The position numbers were made by a program, and so were the translations under genes. A DNA stretch of 64,000 nt from the NCBI RefSeq assembly GCF_003992595.1, contig NZ_RZNA01000003.1:124001-188000 (forward strand), written 5' to 3'. The notes under the pieces were generated by a model, which was not told where the DNA came from, ran no database searches, and saw nothing but the letters and a program-made list of their open reading frames with translations. Positions 1 through 8,351 of the stretch are shown in pieces (the stretch's first letter is position 1; each line of letters begins with the position of its first letter). Origin of the DNA: Flagellimonas oceanensis. GTDB taxonomy: Bacteria > Bacteroidota > Bacteroidia > Flavobacteriales > Flavobacteriaceae.

Positions 1-511
1 AAGAAGTAAAAAGCGCCTTTAGTTCGGTGGCATCCGCGGGCTTCATTTTACCCGCAAGTACCAAACTCAACTGTTTTCTTCGAAGCGCTGCGGCATAGCG
101 CTCTTTTTCCAGATCGGTTTCAGGTTCCAATGGCGGTACTTCCGTAGGTTTTCCGGTATCATCCACCGCAACAAAGGTATAAATGGCCTCGTTGGCCTTG
201 GTACGCTCACCTGTAAAACGGTCCTCGATCCAAACATCGATAAAAATCTCCATAGAGGTTTTAAAAGCTCTGGAAACCGATGCTTCCACTGTTACCACGC
301 TACCCAACGGAACAGCTCTGTTAAAAGCTACGTGGTTCACCGAAGCGGTCACAGTGATACGTCGGCTGTGCCTACGGGCCGAAATACTGGCAGCCCGGTC
401 CATACGGGCCAAGAGTTCCCCACCAAAAAGGTTGTTGAGGGGGTTGGTTTCGCTGGGCAATACCAAATCGGTCATTACCGTGCGGGATTCACTGGGAGTT
501 TTAGCGCGCAT
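1..511 (-). CDS. acyl-CoA thioesterase, hotdog fold (partial, C-terminus beyond window)
   Basis: Reading leftward from an ATG at 511 gives about 170 residues that run off the window edge without a stop. The N-terminal part contains the acyl-CoA hydrolase pattern NPLNNLFGGELLARMD followed by a repeat-like SVNHVAFNRAVPLGS block, typical of YciA/BFIT-type hotdog thioesterases that hydrolyse acyl-CoA to free acid and CoA in the cytoplasm. A second ATG at 516 is in another frame and was rejected as start. The C-terminal part (ETDLEKERYAAALRRKQ) is a charged helix usual in this family. Substrate chain length cannot be read from the sequence. Confidence 0.85.
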   Translation of the reverse strand, partial: MRAKTPSESRTVMTDLVLPSETNPLNNLFGGELLARMDRAASISARRHSRRITVTASVNHVAFNRAVPLGSVVTVEASVSRAFKTSMEIFIDVWIEDRFTGERTKANEAIYTFVAVDDTGKPTEVPPLEPETDLEKERYAAALRRKQLSLVLAGKMKPADATELKALFTS

Positions 512-569
512 ACCATAAATTTTGCGCAAAGATATTGAAGTGTGGAATGGTTTTTAAAGGAAAGCGGGA

Positions 570-1514
570 TTATTTCTCTGAAAGCATCCAAGCATCCCTG
601 GAATCCTCAGCTTTTACCTTTCTTAAAAAGACAAGAGCTTCTTTTGGGTCGTCAAAGCTATCGTAGGCCACTTGATGCAGCCCATATTTGTTTACACCCA
701 AATAAAAAGCATTGTAGCCCTTTTGTTTAAGCTGGTCCACCTTTTTGTCCGCATTCTGCTCTTCACGGAAGGCACCGGCAATAATATGGTGTTTGCCCAA
801 TTGCTTTTTGGTCACTTTAATATTGATGGCAGGAAGTTCCAATGGAGCACTTTCAAAAAAAGTAGCTTCTTGAATCAAACGGGACACTTCTTGTTGGGCA
901 TCTTGTTGAGCGGCCACTTCTTTTTGTTGAAGGTCGCCGTAAGTACGATATGAAGTCACACCCAAAGACACCGCCAATAAAAACACGGCAGCATACTTTA
1001 ACCAAGGTCTAAAGGAAGTTTGTTCTCTTTTTTCAGGAGTGATGATGAACGGAATGCGTTCTTCCAATTCTTCTACTTCTTCTTTGATGACCTCACGTTG
1101 AATAGGAGTAGCTGCAAATGTGGACAGTCCAAAAGAAGAAGTCAAAAAGTTGACTGTGTCCTCTGGCTGAAACTGAATGCGTTGTTCGCTGTTGTGCCAC
1201 AATTTTCCAATGCCAAAAAGCTCAATGCTTTCTCCTTTTGCCAACTTATTGTTCCAATGCTGGGCAATGTTTTCCACCTCCTGGAGCATATCCTCATATC
1301 CCAAATTCTTTTCTTTGGAAATATGGGAGACCAACAGGCCATCATTCTTGGAAAGTTGGGCATTGAAGGAAATGGCTTTGCTTGGCGGCACCAACGTATT
1401 GGTGGCCAAATCAATTTCTGCGGATTTACCATGGGCCAAAAAAGCGCCAAAACCTGGTACCACGACACAGTTGTAATCGAACAACAATTTTTCTATGTAT
1501 GAATCTATCCGCAT
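570..1514 (-). CDS. HU-CCDC81 and SPOR domain membrane protein
   Basis: A 314-residue protein from the ATG at 1514. An upstream in-frame extension exists, but MRIDSYIEKLL is the normal family start. Residues 1-130 hold two HU-like modules (VVVPGFGAFLA and ESIELFGIGKLW). A single membrane segment lies at about 171-189 (YAAVFLLAVSLGVTSY). A C-terminal SPOR domain occupies about 235-314 (HHIIAGAFREEQNADKKVD). SPOR domains bind denuded peptidoglycan glycan strands at division sites, so the topology is cytoplasmic HU-like part, one inner-membrane crossing and periplasmic SPOR. It is divergent from the dprA locus, a common arrangement in Flavobacteriaceae. A role in division or envelope organisation is inferred, and DNA binding by the HU-like part is unproven. 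Confidence 0.85.
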   Translation of the reverse strand: MRIDSYIEKLLFDYNCVVVPGFGAFLAHGKSAEIDLATNTLVPPSKAISFNAQLSKNDGLLVSHISKEKNLGYEDMLQEVENIAQHWNNKLAKGESIELFGIGKLWHNSEQRIQFQPEDTVNFLTSSFGLSTFAATPIQREVIKEEVEELEERIPFIITPEKREQTSFRPWLKYAAVFLLAVSLGVTSYRTYGDLQQKEVAAQQDAQQEVSRLIQEATFFESAPLELPAINIKVTKKQLGKHHIIAGAFREEQNADKKVDQLKQKGYNAFYLGVNKYGLHQVAYDSFDDPKEALVFLRKVKAEDSRDAWMLSEK

Positions 1515-1619
1515 AGCCACAAATATTGTAAAAAAAGGGACAGCACAAAATATGCTGGATAACTTTTTATTAACATTTGAAAATCTGTATTTTGTGGACA
1601 ACTTTGACGCCCAAATCAA

Positions 1620-2727
1620 ATGACTGAACCTGAAATTATTGCGGCTCTACGGTTGCAGAACATTCCCAATATCGGGGATGTTACGGCAAAAAATTAATTG
1701 CCCATTGTGGAAGTCCATCGGCCATTTTCGAGGACAAATTGCACCATCTTTTAAAAATAGATGGGATTGGCAAAATGACCCTGAAAGGTCTTTTTGATGC
1801 TACCCACTTGGAAGAAGCCCCAAAGGAGTTCGAATTTCTGTCCCAGGAAAAGGTTGCTATCTCATATTTTATGGACGATGATTATCCTGCCCGTTTAAAG
1901 CATTGCGTGGATGGCCCGATTTTGCTGTTCCAACGGGGATACATCGATTTGAAGAACCAAAAAAATCATCAGTGTGGTGGGTACTCGGAATGTGACCAAC
2001 TATGGTTCTTCTTTCTGTTACCAATTTTATTGAGGAATTTGCGCCCTTGAACCCTTTCATTGTTAGTGGTTTGGCCCACGGGGTGGATATTGCCGTCCAA
2101 AAAGCGGCAATCGACCATGGATTGCAGACCATTGCCTGTATGGCGCACTGTCTCAATCAAATTTATCCGAAGGTACATGCCAAATACCAATCCAAAATGG
2201 AGCTAAACGGTGGCTTTCTGACCGAGTTTTGGAACAGTAGTCAGCCCAACCGTGAAAATTTTCTAAAACGCAATCGTATCATCACTGGCATAAGTGAAGC
2301 GACCGTTGTCATTGAATCAGCCGAAAAAGGAGGCAGTTTGGTCACGGCGGATATTGCGCACGGCTATCACAGGGGTGTGTTTGCGGTTCCGGGCAGGGCT
2401 GCCGATGAGTGGAGCAAAGGATGTAATGACCTTATCAAATATCAAAAAGCACACTTATTGACTTCTACAGCCGAGCTGATTTACCTCTTGGGTTGGGAAA
2501 TTGAAGAGGAAAAGCAGGAAAAAACGGTGCAAAAGCAGTTGTTCATCGAGTTGGATGAAACAGAACAGTCAATCTACACGTACGTACAGTTAAACGGCAA
2601 ACAATTACTGGACACCGTGGCTTTGGAGTGCAATATGCCCATTTTTAAAGTTTCGTCCACTTTATTGAACATGGAAATGAAAGGTGCAATCCGACCATTG
2701 CCCGGTAAACTGTTCGAAGCGATGTAG
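1620..2727 (+). pseudogene. dprA: DNA processing protein DprA, interrupted by three single-base frame breaks
   Basis: DprA loads RecA on incoming single-stranded DNA during natural transformation. The ATG at 1620 gives an N-terminal helix-hairpin-helix part (LQNIPNIGDVTAK) and then hits TAA. Adding one base in the A6 run at 1688-1693 continues the family sequence. Removing one base from the A7 run at 1959-1965 restores the VVGTRNVTNYG Rossmann motif. Removing one from the T4 run at 2025-2028 joins FIEEFAPLNPFIVSGLAHG. From there the frame is open to 2727, with FLKRNRIITGISEATVVIE, KGGSLVTADIA and a C-terminal winged-helix part. No other damage is visible: all conserved residues are in place once the three homopolymer lengths are corrected. 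Either the gene is recently inactivated or the assembly has indel errors. Confidence 0.8.
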
Positions 2728-3175
2728 TTTCTGAGCTTCAGCTGGCGGATAGCAGTCGGAAGTAGGTCGTTGAGCGTATTCAAAAAGACAGTCGTCGGTT
2801 GTTCAGCAGAGAGTAAAGGGTTGTTAAGGTGTCATTCTGAGTTTGTCGAAGTTAGGGTTGGATTTTTCGGTAGCTCGGTTGTTGGATGGTAAAACCACGA
2901 TTCTTTTGAAAGAAGCGTTTTTTCGGCTCAAAAATAGAATCAAGGTCTGCCGATGACCTGAAAAAACAGCACAATGAACGGACTCGAACAACTTAAAATA
3001 ACAGCTCATCGATACAAATCTCAACAGAACAGTCACTCTGTTTTTTGGCGCAGTTCAACGGGAAGTTGCCACAAAAAATCGAGGCTTTGCCATGATTAAG
3101 GCTAAAAGCTATGCTTGAGTGGATTTCAAACTATTGAAAAAGAACAGCATGTTATATCCAAAGCACGATGAAAGG
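2728..3175. other. 448-nt intergenic region without a recognisable gene
   Basis: It lies between the end of dprA and the end of trpS. Open frames here are short (the longest is about 70 codons, 2824-3036 on the minus strand) and match no family I recognise. The region holds one REP-like element at 2831-2850 and no convincing terminator hairpin for either flanking gene. Part of it may be decayed coding sequence, but no parent gene can be named. Confidence 0.5.
2831..2850 (+). repeat. short dispersed REP-like repeat (copy 1, divergent)
   Basis: GTCATTCTGAGTTTGTCGAA resembles the GTCAnntCGAGnnnAGTCGAG elements at 11295, 25642 and 46796. Such short imperfect palindromes are scattered in intergenic regions of many Flavobacteriaceae genomes. 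This copy is the most divergent of the four. Confidence 0.5.
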
Positions 3176-4144
3176 TTAATAGCCCAACTTTTCACGAACC
3201 CTAGCCAGCACCTCATCGGCAACTTTACGTGCTTTTTCGGCGCCAAAAGCCAAAGCTTCGTCCACTTCGTTTTTGTGGTTCATGTAGTATTCAAACTTTT
3301 CACGCGGCTCTTCAAACTTTTCATTGATGAGCTCGTACAAGGCCTGTTTGGCGTGCCCATATCCATAGTTTCCTGCTAAATAGTTAGCGCTCATTTCCTC
3401 TATCTGCTCCGCGGAAGCCAATAATTTGTACAAAGCAAATACATTGTCCTTGCTAGGGTCCTTGGGTTCTTCCATGGGTGTACTGTCCGTAACAATTCCC
3501 ATGATCTGCTTGCGCAATTTCTTATCTGTTTGGAACAGATTGATGAGATTGCCGCGGCTTTTGCTCATTTTTTCGCCATCGGTTCCGGGAACGTACATGG
3601 TTTGTTCGTGTACCTTGGCTTCGGGCATTACAAAGGTTTCCCCCATTTGGTTATGGAACCGGGAGGCCACATCGCGTGTCATTTCCAAATGCTGTAGCTG
3701 ATCCTTCCCTACGGGAACGATGTCCGCATCATACAGCAAAATATCGGCCGCCATCAGCATGGGATAGGTAAACAAACCGGCATTTACATCCTCCAACCTA
3801 TCGGCCTTATCCTTAAAAGAGTGGGCCAACGTCAATCGCTGATAGGGGAAAAAGCAGCTGAGGTACCAGGCCAATTCAGCCGTTTGTGGGATATCGCTCT
3901 GTCTGTAAAAAACCGTTTTTTCAATATTCAGTCCAAAGGCCAACCATGCAGCGGCTATGGCGTAGGTATTGTTCCGTAGCAGCTCCCCGTCTTTGATCTG
4001 GGTAAGCGAGTGCATATCGGCAATAAACAGAAAGGAATCGTTTTTGGGGTCTTCGGCCATTTCAATGGCCGGTGCAATTGCTCCCAAAATGTTTCCCAAA
4101 TGTGGTGTTCCTGTGCTTTGTATTCCGGTCAGAATTCGGGCCAT
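3176..4144 (-). CDS. trpS: tryptophan--tRNA ligase
   Basis: A 322-residue class I aminoacyl-tRNA synthetase that charges tRNA-Trp with tryptophan in the cytoplasm. The HIGH-type signature is TGTPHLGN near residue 12 and the KMSKS loop is EKMSKSRGN near residue 192. Tryptophan-pocket motifs such as GKDQLQHLEMTRDVA lie between them. The length matches the bacterial family (320-340). The start at 4144 (MARILTGIQSTG) fits the first beta strand exactly. It is transcribed divergently from plsC. A near-consensus -7 element lies just upstream on the minus strand. Confidence 0.97.
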   Translation of the reverse strand: MARILTGIQSTGTPHLGNILGAIAPAIEMAEDPKNDSFLFIADMHSLTQIKDGELLRNNTYAIAAAWLAFGLNIEKTVFYRQSDIPQTAELAWYLSCFFPYQRLTLAHSFKDKADRLEDVNAGLFTYPMLMAADILLYDADIVPVGKDQLQHLEMTRDVASRFHNQMGETFVMPEAKVHEQTMYVPGTDGEKMSKSRGNLINLFQTDKKLRKQIMGIVTDSTPMEEPKDPSKDNVFALYKLLASAEQIEEMSANYLAGNYGYGHAKQALYELINEKFEEPREKFEYYMNHKNEVDEALAFGAEKARKVADEVLARVREKLGY

Positions 4145-4245
4145 GCTTAATTTTTGCCCGTAAAAGTAAGCAACCCGTACTTATAAAAAAAGTGGCAGCT
4201 TGTCTAAAAACCAAGTACTTTTTAAGCTGAAATTTGGAAATACTT

Positions 4246-4253
4246 TACTTTTG
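4246..4253 (+). promoter_or_regulatory. -7 box TACTTTTG immediately upstream of plsC
   Basis: TACTTTTG matches the Bacteroidota -7 consensus TAnnTTTG and ends only 4 nt before the plsC ATG at 4258. If used, transcription would begin at or next to the start codon, giving a leaderless message. No good -33 TTG is present at normal spacing, so support is limited. Confidence 0.35.
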
Positions 4254-4257
4254 GAAG

Positions 4258-4989
4258 ATGCTTGGAGTAATCAAAAATGCGGGCCATTTGTTGTATAGGG
4301 TTTGGTTCTATATTTTGGTTACTGTTCCCATTCTCTTGTTTTTTCCGTTTTTGCTTCTACTAACACTTTCCGAAAAGACCTATCCCCAATTTTTTTGGTT
4401 GGCCCGAAATCTATGGGCTCGTCCCATTTTATACGGAATGGGCTGTTTTCCTAAAATAATTCGAGAGCAGCGAATGTTGAAGGGCAAAAGCTATATGTTA
4501 GTGGCCAATCACACCAGCATGTTGGACATTATGTTAATGCTACATTTAAGCAGAAACCCCTTTGTGTTTGTGGGTAAAAAGGAACTGGTTAATATTCCCA
4601 TTTTTGGATTTTTTTACAAGCGGGTGTGCATCATGGTGGACAGGGACAGTGTTAGAAGCCGAACTGGTGTTTACAGGCGTGCCCAGAGAAGGTTGGATCA
4701 AGGCTTGAGCATTTGTATTTTTCCTGAAGGTGGCGTACCCGAAGAGGATGTGGTGCTGGACAAGTTCAAGGATGGGGCCTTTAAAATGGCGATTGCCCAT
4801 AAAATTCCTGTGGTTCCGATAACTTTTTTGGATAATAAAAAGCGCTTTTCCTTCACTTTTTATAGTGGTGGCCCTGGAAGAATACGTGCCATTGTGCATT
4901 CTTTTTTTGAAACAGGAATTTTAAGCGCTTCGGATACCTCTACGCTAAGAGAAGAGGTCAGGGACGTAATTTTGAAAGATTTAATTTGA
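4258..4989 (+). CDS. plsC: 1-acyl-sn-glycerol-3-phosphate acyltransferase
   Basis: A 243-residue membrane acyltransferase that makes phosphatidic acid from lysophosphatidic acid at the inner membrane. A hydrophobic N-terminal segment (LVTVPILLFFPFLLLL) precedes the catalytic block I, NHTSMLDI, with the HX4D His and Asp. Block II (FVGKKELVNIPIFGF) and block III (ICIFPEGGVPEE) follow, then the VVPITF strand. The ATG at 4258 is preferred over a TTG 24 nt upstream. It stands alone between divergent trpS and a convergent sensor gene. Confidence 0.92.
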   Translation: MLGVIKNAGHLLYRVWFYILVTVPILLFFPFLLLLTLSEKTYPQFFWLARNLWARPILYGMGCFPKIIREQRMLKGKSYMLVANHTSMLDIMLMLHLSRNPFVFVGKKELVNIPIFGFFYKRVCIMVDRDSVRSRTGVYRRAQRRLDQGLSICIFPEGGVPEEDVVLDKFKDGAFKMAIAHKIPVVPITFLDNKKRFSFTFYSGGPGRIRAIVHSFFETGILSASDTSTLREEVRDVILKDLI

Positions 4990-5005
4990 CTTCGAGAGAT
5001 TTTTT

Positions 5006-6198
5006 CTAGGCTAGGTTGGGAAGCTCTATGATAATACTTTTTGCGTGGGTTCTTTTGTCAAAAGCACTGGAAGTATTGTGCTGGATTCCGTAGTTTTCAA
5101 CAGTGTTGAGCAATTCCACTTGGTCTTCCCACTTCGTGATTTCTTTGCGATACTCATTTTTTGGAGCGCTGTTTTGCTCTTTGCTCTTACAATGATACTG
5201 TATTTGTAACACCACTTTTTTTACAGTTGTGGTTATGTCAATATTAAAGTGTTGATTGACCACTTTGTTGATATTGGACTGCTCCACCAAATTTTCGAAG
5301 ACAAGAAGAATAACGAACGAAGGGATTATGGTTTCTTTGAGGTCGCCACTTTTCTTTTCTATGGAAATGGAGTATTCAAAAGAATCATCGTACCGCAATT
5401 TTTGAAGTTCCAAGTACCAGTGAAGCATATCTATTTCGTTATTAAGCGAAACAGTGTCTTTCCCCAATTGCTTCAGATAGAAGCGGACCAGCCTACTGAA
5501 AGTGGAAAAATAATCCAAGGCCAGTTTGGTGTTCTGAGTGGTTATAAAATATTGGATCCCATTCAAGGAATTGAACACAAAATGGGGATTGAGCTGTGAG
5601 TTCAGCGTTTTTAGTTTCAGTTCCAACATTTCCTCCTTTAGTTGGAAAAGTTTGTCCTGTTTTTCAATGAGTTCTGCATTATCCCTAACGCTTTTTATTT
5701 TTATGGCGCAAATGGAAGCAATAGCAGAAAGCATTTTAAGACGGCGGTCGGTAAAAAATCCTTTTTCGGGATGCTCACAATCAATTACACCGTAAAGTTC
5801 GTCCTCGTAGACTATGGGACACAAATTTCGGAAAGCCTATTGTCATCATCCAATGATATATCTGGGGTCTATTGATGTATCCATTACCAATTCTGGCTCT
5901 TTTGTCTTTGCCACACTCCCGGTTATTCCGTCTCCGATGGAAATGGTCACAGGGTAGTTTAGCTTAAAGTCTCTTGGATTTTTGGTCCATAGGCCGCTTT
6001 CTGGACCAACACTTGCTTAGGTTGGTCCACCAGATAAATGACACAATCGACAAATCCCGATTTGGAGATGTAATTTTTAGCTAAGTCCCATAGGATGTCT
6101 TCTCCATTTTCCTTTCCCATAAGCGATTTGGAAAAGTAAATGAGGATGTCCTTAAATTGTAGAAGTTTCACAGTATCAATAAGTTGTTCAGTATTCAA
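5006..6198 (-). pseudogene. GAF domain / LytS-type histidine kinase, frame-broken and with degenerate ATPase part
   Basis: Two open pieces (6255-5959 and 5824-5006) are parts of one gene. A GAF domain starts FKDILIYFSKSLMGKE and, after correction, continues through GDGITGSVAKTKEPELV to PIVYEDELYGVIDCEHPEK. A coiled coil and the His_kinase block LNPHFVFNSLNGIQYF follow, with the phospho-accepting His. Three single-base corrections are needed: a T5 run at 5979-5983 (one base short), CC at 5850-5851 (one too many) and GGG at 5816-5818 (one short). The C-terminal ATPase region keeps only an N-box-like FENLVEQS and shows no G boxes, so even the repaired protein may not bind ATP. The probable start is the TTG at 6198, because the longer frame from 6255 begins inside a terminator. 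Confidence 0.7.
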
Positions 6199-6240
6199 GT
6201 CCTGAAAGTAAGAAAAATATGTGAATGTTATATGGAGATG

Positions 6241-6269
6241 AAAAAAGCGCCCCATTTTAATAGAGCGCT
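6241..6269 (-). terminator. Rho-independent terminator of the ECF/anti-sigma unit
   Basis: On the minus strand AGCGCTC pairs with GGGCGCT (one G-T pair) around a 10-nt loop, followed directly by six T. It lies 49 nt downstream of the stop of the anti-sigma-like gene and would end that transcript. Confidence 0.75.
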
Positions 6270-6317
6270 CAATTGATTGCTTAAAGGAGCAATCTTCCTA
6301 ACCAACGTCTTAAAACC

Positions 6318-7781
6318 TTAGAATTTAAAGCTGAATCCGCTATAGACCCCAATGGAATAAGGTCTAAAATTACCCGACACATTGGAGAACGTATTCAGTT
6401 GATATTTAAACACGGGTTCTACATTGAATCTGATTTTTGGACTGAATTGATAATTGAGCCCCATTCCAAAGTTTGCACTAAAATTCAATGAGTTGATATT
6501 GTTCGCTTCGCCCATTTCGGTTACGAGTTGATTTGATTCCAACAAGACCGAATTGTCCACAAGGAAGAGTGAGCTCAGCCCGCCAATGAGGTCGACACCG
6601 AATTTTTTGTCCAAAACCGCGTAGTTTACTTCGAGGGGAACCTCAATGTAGCCGAGTTGTTGAACCATTTTACCATCCAGAGTGGGCGCATCGTTCAGAG
6701 CAACCTCTTTGGAATCGAAAGCAGCTTGGTTTTTGGGACTTTCCTTGCTTTGAACCACAATGGATTCCGAGTTTGGACTATAGTCGATGTTTGCCAATTT
6801 ATCAGTTGCAGCTGCTCTAAGGGTGGGGGAGAACAGTACATCATTGGTGCTGTACCCATAATTTACCCTATGCACCCCTGAACGGATTTTTACTTTTTTG
6901 CCCGCTTCGTAAGCTACGGTAAGGCCGTAACTTAGATTAAGTTTCCCGGATTTTGAATTGGAGGAAAAGTCGGGACCAATAGGAGAGCCGTCCCCGGAAG
7001 CATCAAAATATACAGGAGCCACGGATGGGCCAACCGACCATTTGCCTGATTTGTTATCGGCAATGGCTTCCTCTAGTTCATTTTGTTCTTCTATCGCATC
7101 ATAGATGGACTGCTTTTCAACATCATCTTTTTCGTCTGTATGTTCCGCAACTTGATCATCATTCATTTTTGATGATATGATTGATTGATTTTGAGCAGGT
7201 GTCGTCTCATCAGGATTCACTACAACGGCATTGTTGCTTACCGCATTTTCATTAGCGGATGAAAGTGTTTGCGAATTGTTTGAACGATTGCTTTCAACCT
7301 GTGCCATCTCAGTTGATGAACCATCTCTGTTTGAACTGGAAGCAGCATTTTCAGCAACCGTTGATGCATTCTTGCTGCTAAGGTTGTTTCCTGTAGTCTG
7401 ATGATCAGTAGCTTTTGTGTTTTCTTCATTGGACGTGTTTGCCAATCCCTCTTCCTGTATTTTTGAAGAGATTTCGGAATCATTAACATCTTGGTTATCC
7501 CTTTCTTCCAATTTGTTTGACGCTTCGCGAACTGCACTGTTTTCCGTATCCGTGATGATTTGTTCTTCCACGGGTTGCTCAGCAAATGGATTGATGACCA
7601 TCAGCAATAGCACCAAAGCAGCGGCGGCACCCCCAAGGCTCCACCAAATGGGTATGGCCCGCTTTTTTTGTTTCTTCTTGTCCAAAGAGGCTTCAATGGA
7701 ATTCCAGACTTTTTCGTCCGGAACTTCCTGAAAGTCCTGAAAGCTTTCTTTGAACAATTGCTCTAAATTCTTTTTCCCCAT
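6318..7781 (-). CDS. envelope-spanning anti-sigma-like protein with C-terminal outer-membrane beta-barrel
   Basis: A 487-residue protein with three clearly different parts. Residues 1-42 are a charged cytoplasmic helix region (LFKESFQDFQEVPDEKVW). Residues 44-63 form a transmembrane segment. Residues about 70-245 are low-complexity, rich in Ser, Asn, Glu and Gln. Residues about 250-487 have alternating beta strands ending in SGFSFKF, with the terminal Phe typical of outer-membrane barrels of the PorT/OmpX-like class. It lies 8 nt downstream of an ECF sigma gene. This layout fits the dual membrane-spanning anti-sigma factors (Dma) reported in Bacteroides, in which one polypeptide crosses inner membrane, periplasm and outer membrane. 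Anti-sigma function is inferred from position and architecture. An ATG at 7784 is an equally possible start. Confidence 0.75.
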   Translation of the reverse strand: MGKKNLEQLFKESFQDFQEVPDEKVWNSIEASLDKKKQKKRAIPIWWSLGGAAAALVLLLMVINPFAEQPVEEQIITDTENSAVREASNKLEERDNQDVNDSEISSKIQEEGLANTSNEENTKATDHQTTGNNLSSKNASTVAENAASSSNRDGSSTEMAQVESNRSNNSQTLSSANENAVSNNAVVVNPDETTPAQNQSIISSKMNDDQVAEHTDEKDDVEKQSIYDAIEEQNELEEAIADNKSGKWSVGPSVAPVYFDASGDGSPIGPDFSSNSKSGKLNLSYGLTVAYEAGKKVKIRSGVHRVNYGYSTNDVLFSPTLRAAATDKLANIDYSPNSESIVVQSKESPKNQAAFDSKEVALNDAPTLDGKMVQQLGYIEVPLEVNYAVLDKKFGVDLIGGLSSLFLVDNSVLLESNQLVTEMGEANNINSLNFSANFGMGLNYQFSPKIRFNVEPVFKYQLNTFSNVSGNFRPYSIGVYSGFSFKF

Positions 7782-7792
7782 CATTGATCTAT

Positions 7793-8323
7793 TTAAGCAA
7801 TGTTGATTTTGGCTTTTTCTATTTTATCCCTCAAAATGGCCTTGGCCCTTGCCAAATTGGATTTTGAGGTTCCAGTGGATGTCCCCAACATATCACTGAT
7901 TTCCTTATGACTGTAGCCGTCCAATACATATAAGTTGAAGGTCAACCTATATTTATGCGGCAGTTCTTGAATGTATCCCAAAAGGGTGGATAAACTAATG
8001 TCCACATCTTCGGTGTCCACCTCAATCTCATCTTCGGTATTTTCTGAAATAACGTTGAGGTGTTGGTCTTTTCTATATTTCTGAAGTACGGTGTTAACCG
8101 TTATCCTTTTGATCCAACCTTCAAAAGATCCTTTGAAGCTGAATTGATCGACCTTGTCGAATATGGTCATAAAACTGTCGTGCAGATTATCTTCCGCCTC
8201 GGTTTTGTTCCGGGAATACTTGAGACACATACCGAAAAGAATACCGGAATATCTCCGGTATAGCTCAGCCTGCGCCTGTCGGTTTCCCTTCTGACAGTTA
8301 TGTATCAATTCATCAAGATCCAA
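7793..8323 (-). CDS. RNA polymerase sigma factor, ECF family
   Basis: A 176-residue sigma-70 family protein with only regions 2 and 4. Region 2 runs about residues 10-80 (LYRRYSGILFGMCLKY, FKGSFEGWIKRITVN). A 30-residue acidic linker follows. Region 4 covers about 110-170 (LPHKYRLTFNLYVLDGYSH, EISDMLGTSTGTSKSNLARA). It recruits core polymerase to a limited promoter set. It is co-transcribed with the downstream anti-sigma-like gene (8-nt gap) and probably with the upstream lipoprotein gene (28-nt gap). An ECF-type promoter upstream of the lipoprotein suggests autoregulation. Confidence 0.93.
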   Translation of the reverse strand: MDLDELIHNCQKGNRQAQAELYRRYSGILFGMCLKYSRNKTEAEDNLHDSFMTIFDKVDQFSFKGSFEGWIKRITVNTVLQKYRKDQHLNVISENTEDEIEVDTEDVDISLSTLLGYIQELPHKYRLTFNLYVLDGYSHKEISDMLGTSTGTSKSNLARAKAILRDKIEKAKINIA

Positions 8324-8351
8324 ATGTTGGTCAATTTTGGATTGTTGCTAT

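Noticed and set aside
514..516. ATG at 516 as start of the thioesterase
   Set aside because: It is out of frame with the conserved protein; the ATG at 511 is in frame.
2002..2727. Independent 241-codon gene
   Set aside because: It starts inside the Rossmann fold of DprA; it is the C-terminal part of the broken dprA.
2824..3036. 70-codon ORF on the minus strand in the dprA-trpS gap
   Set aside because: No family resemblance and it spans a REP-like element; treated as chance.
5959..6255. Separate small gene of 98 codons starting at ATG 6255
   Set aside because: Its C-terminus continues directly into the kinase fragment after one base is added, and its first codons lie in a terminator; it is the N-terminal piece of the GAF/LytS gene.
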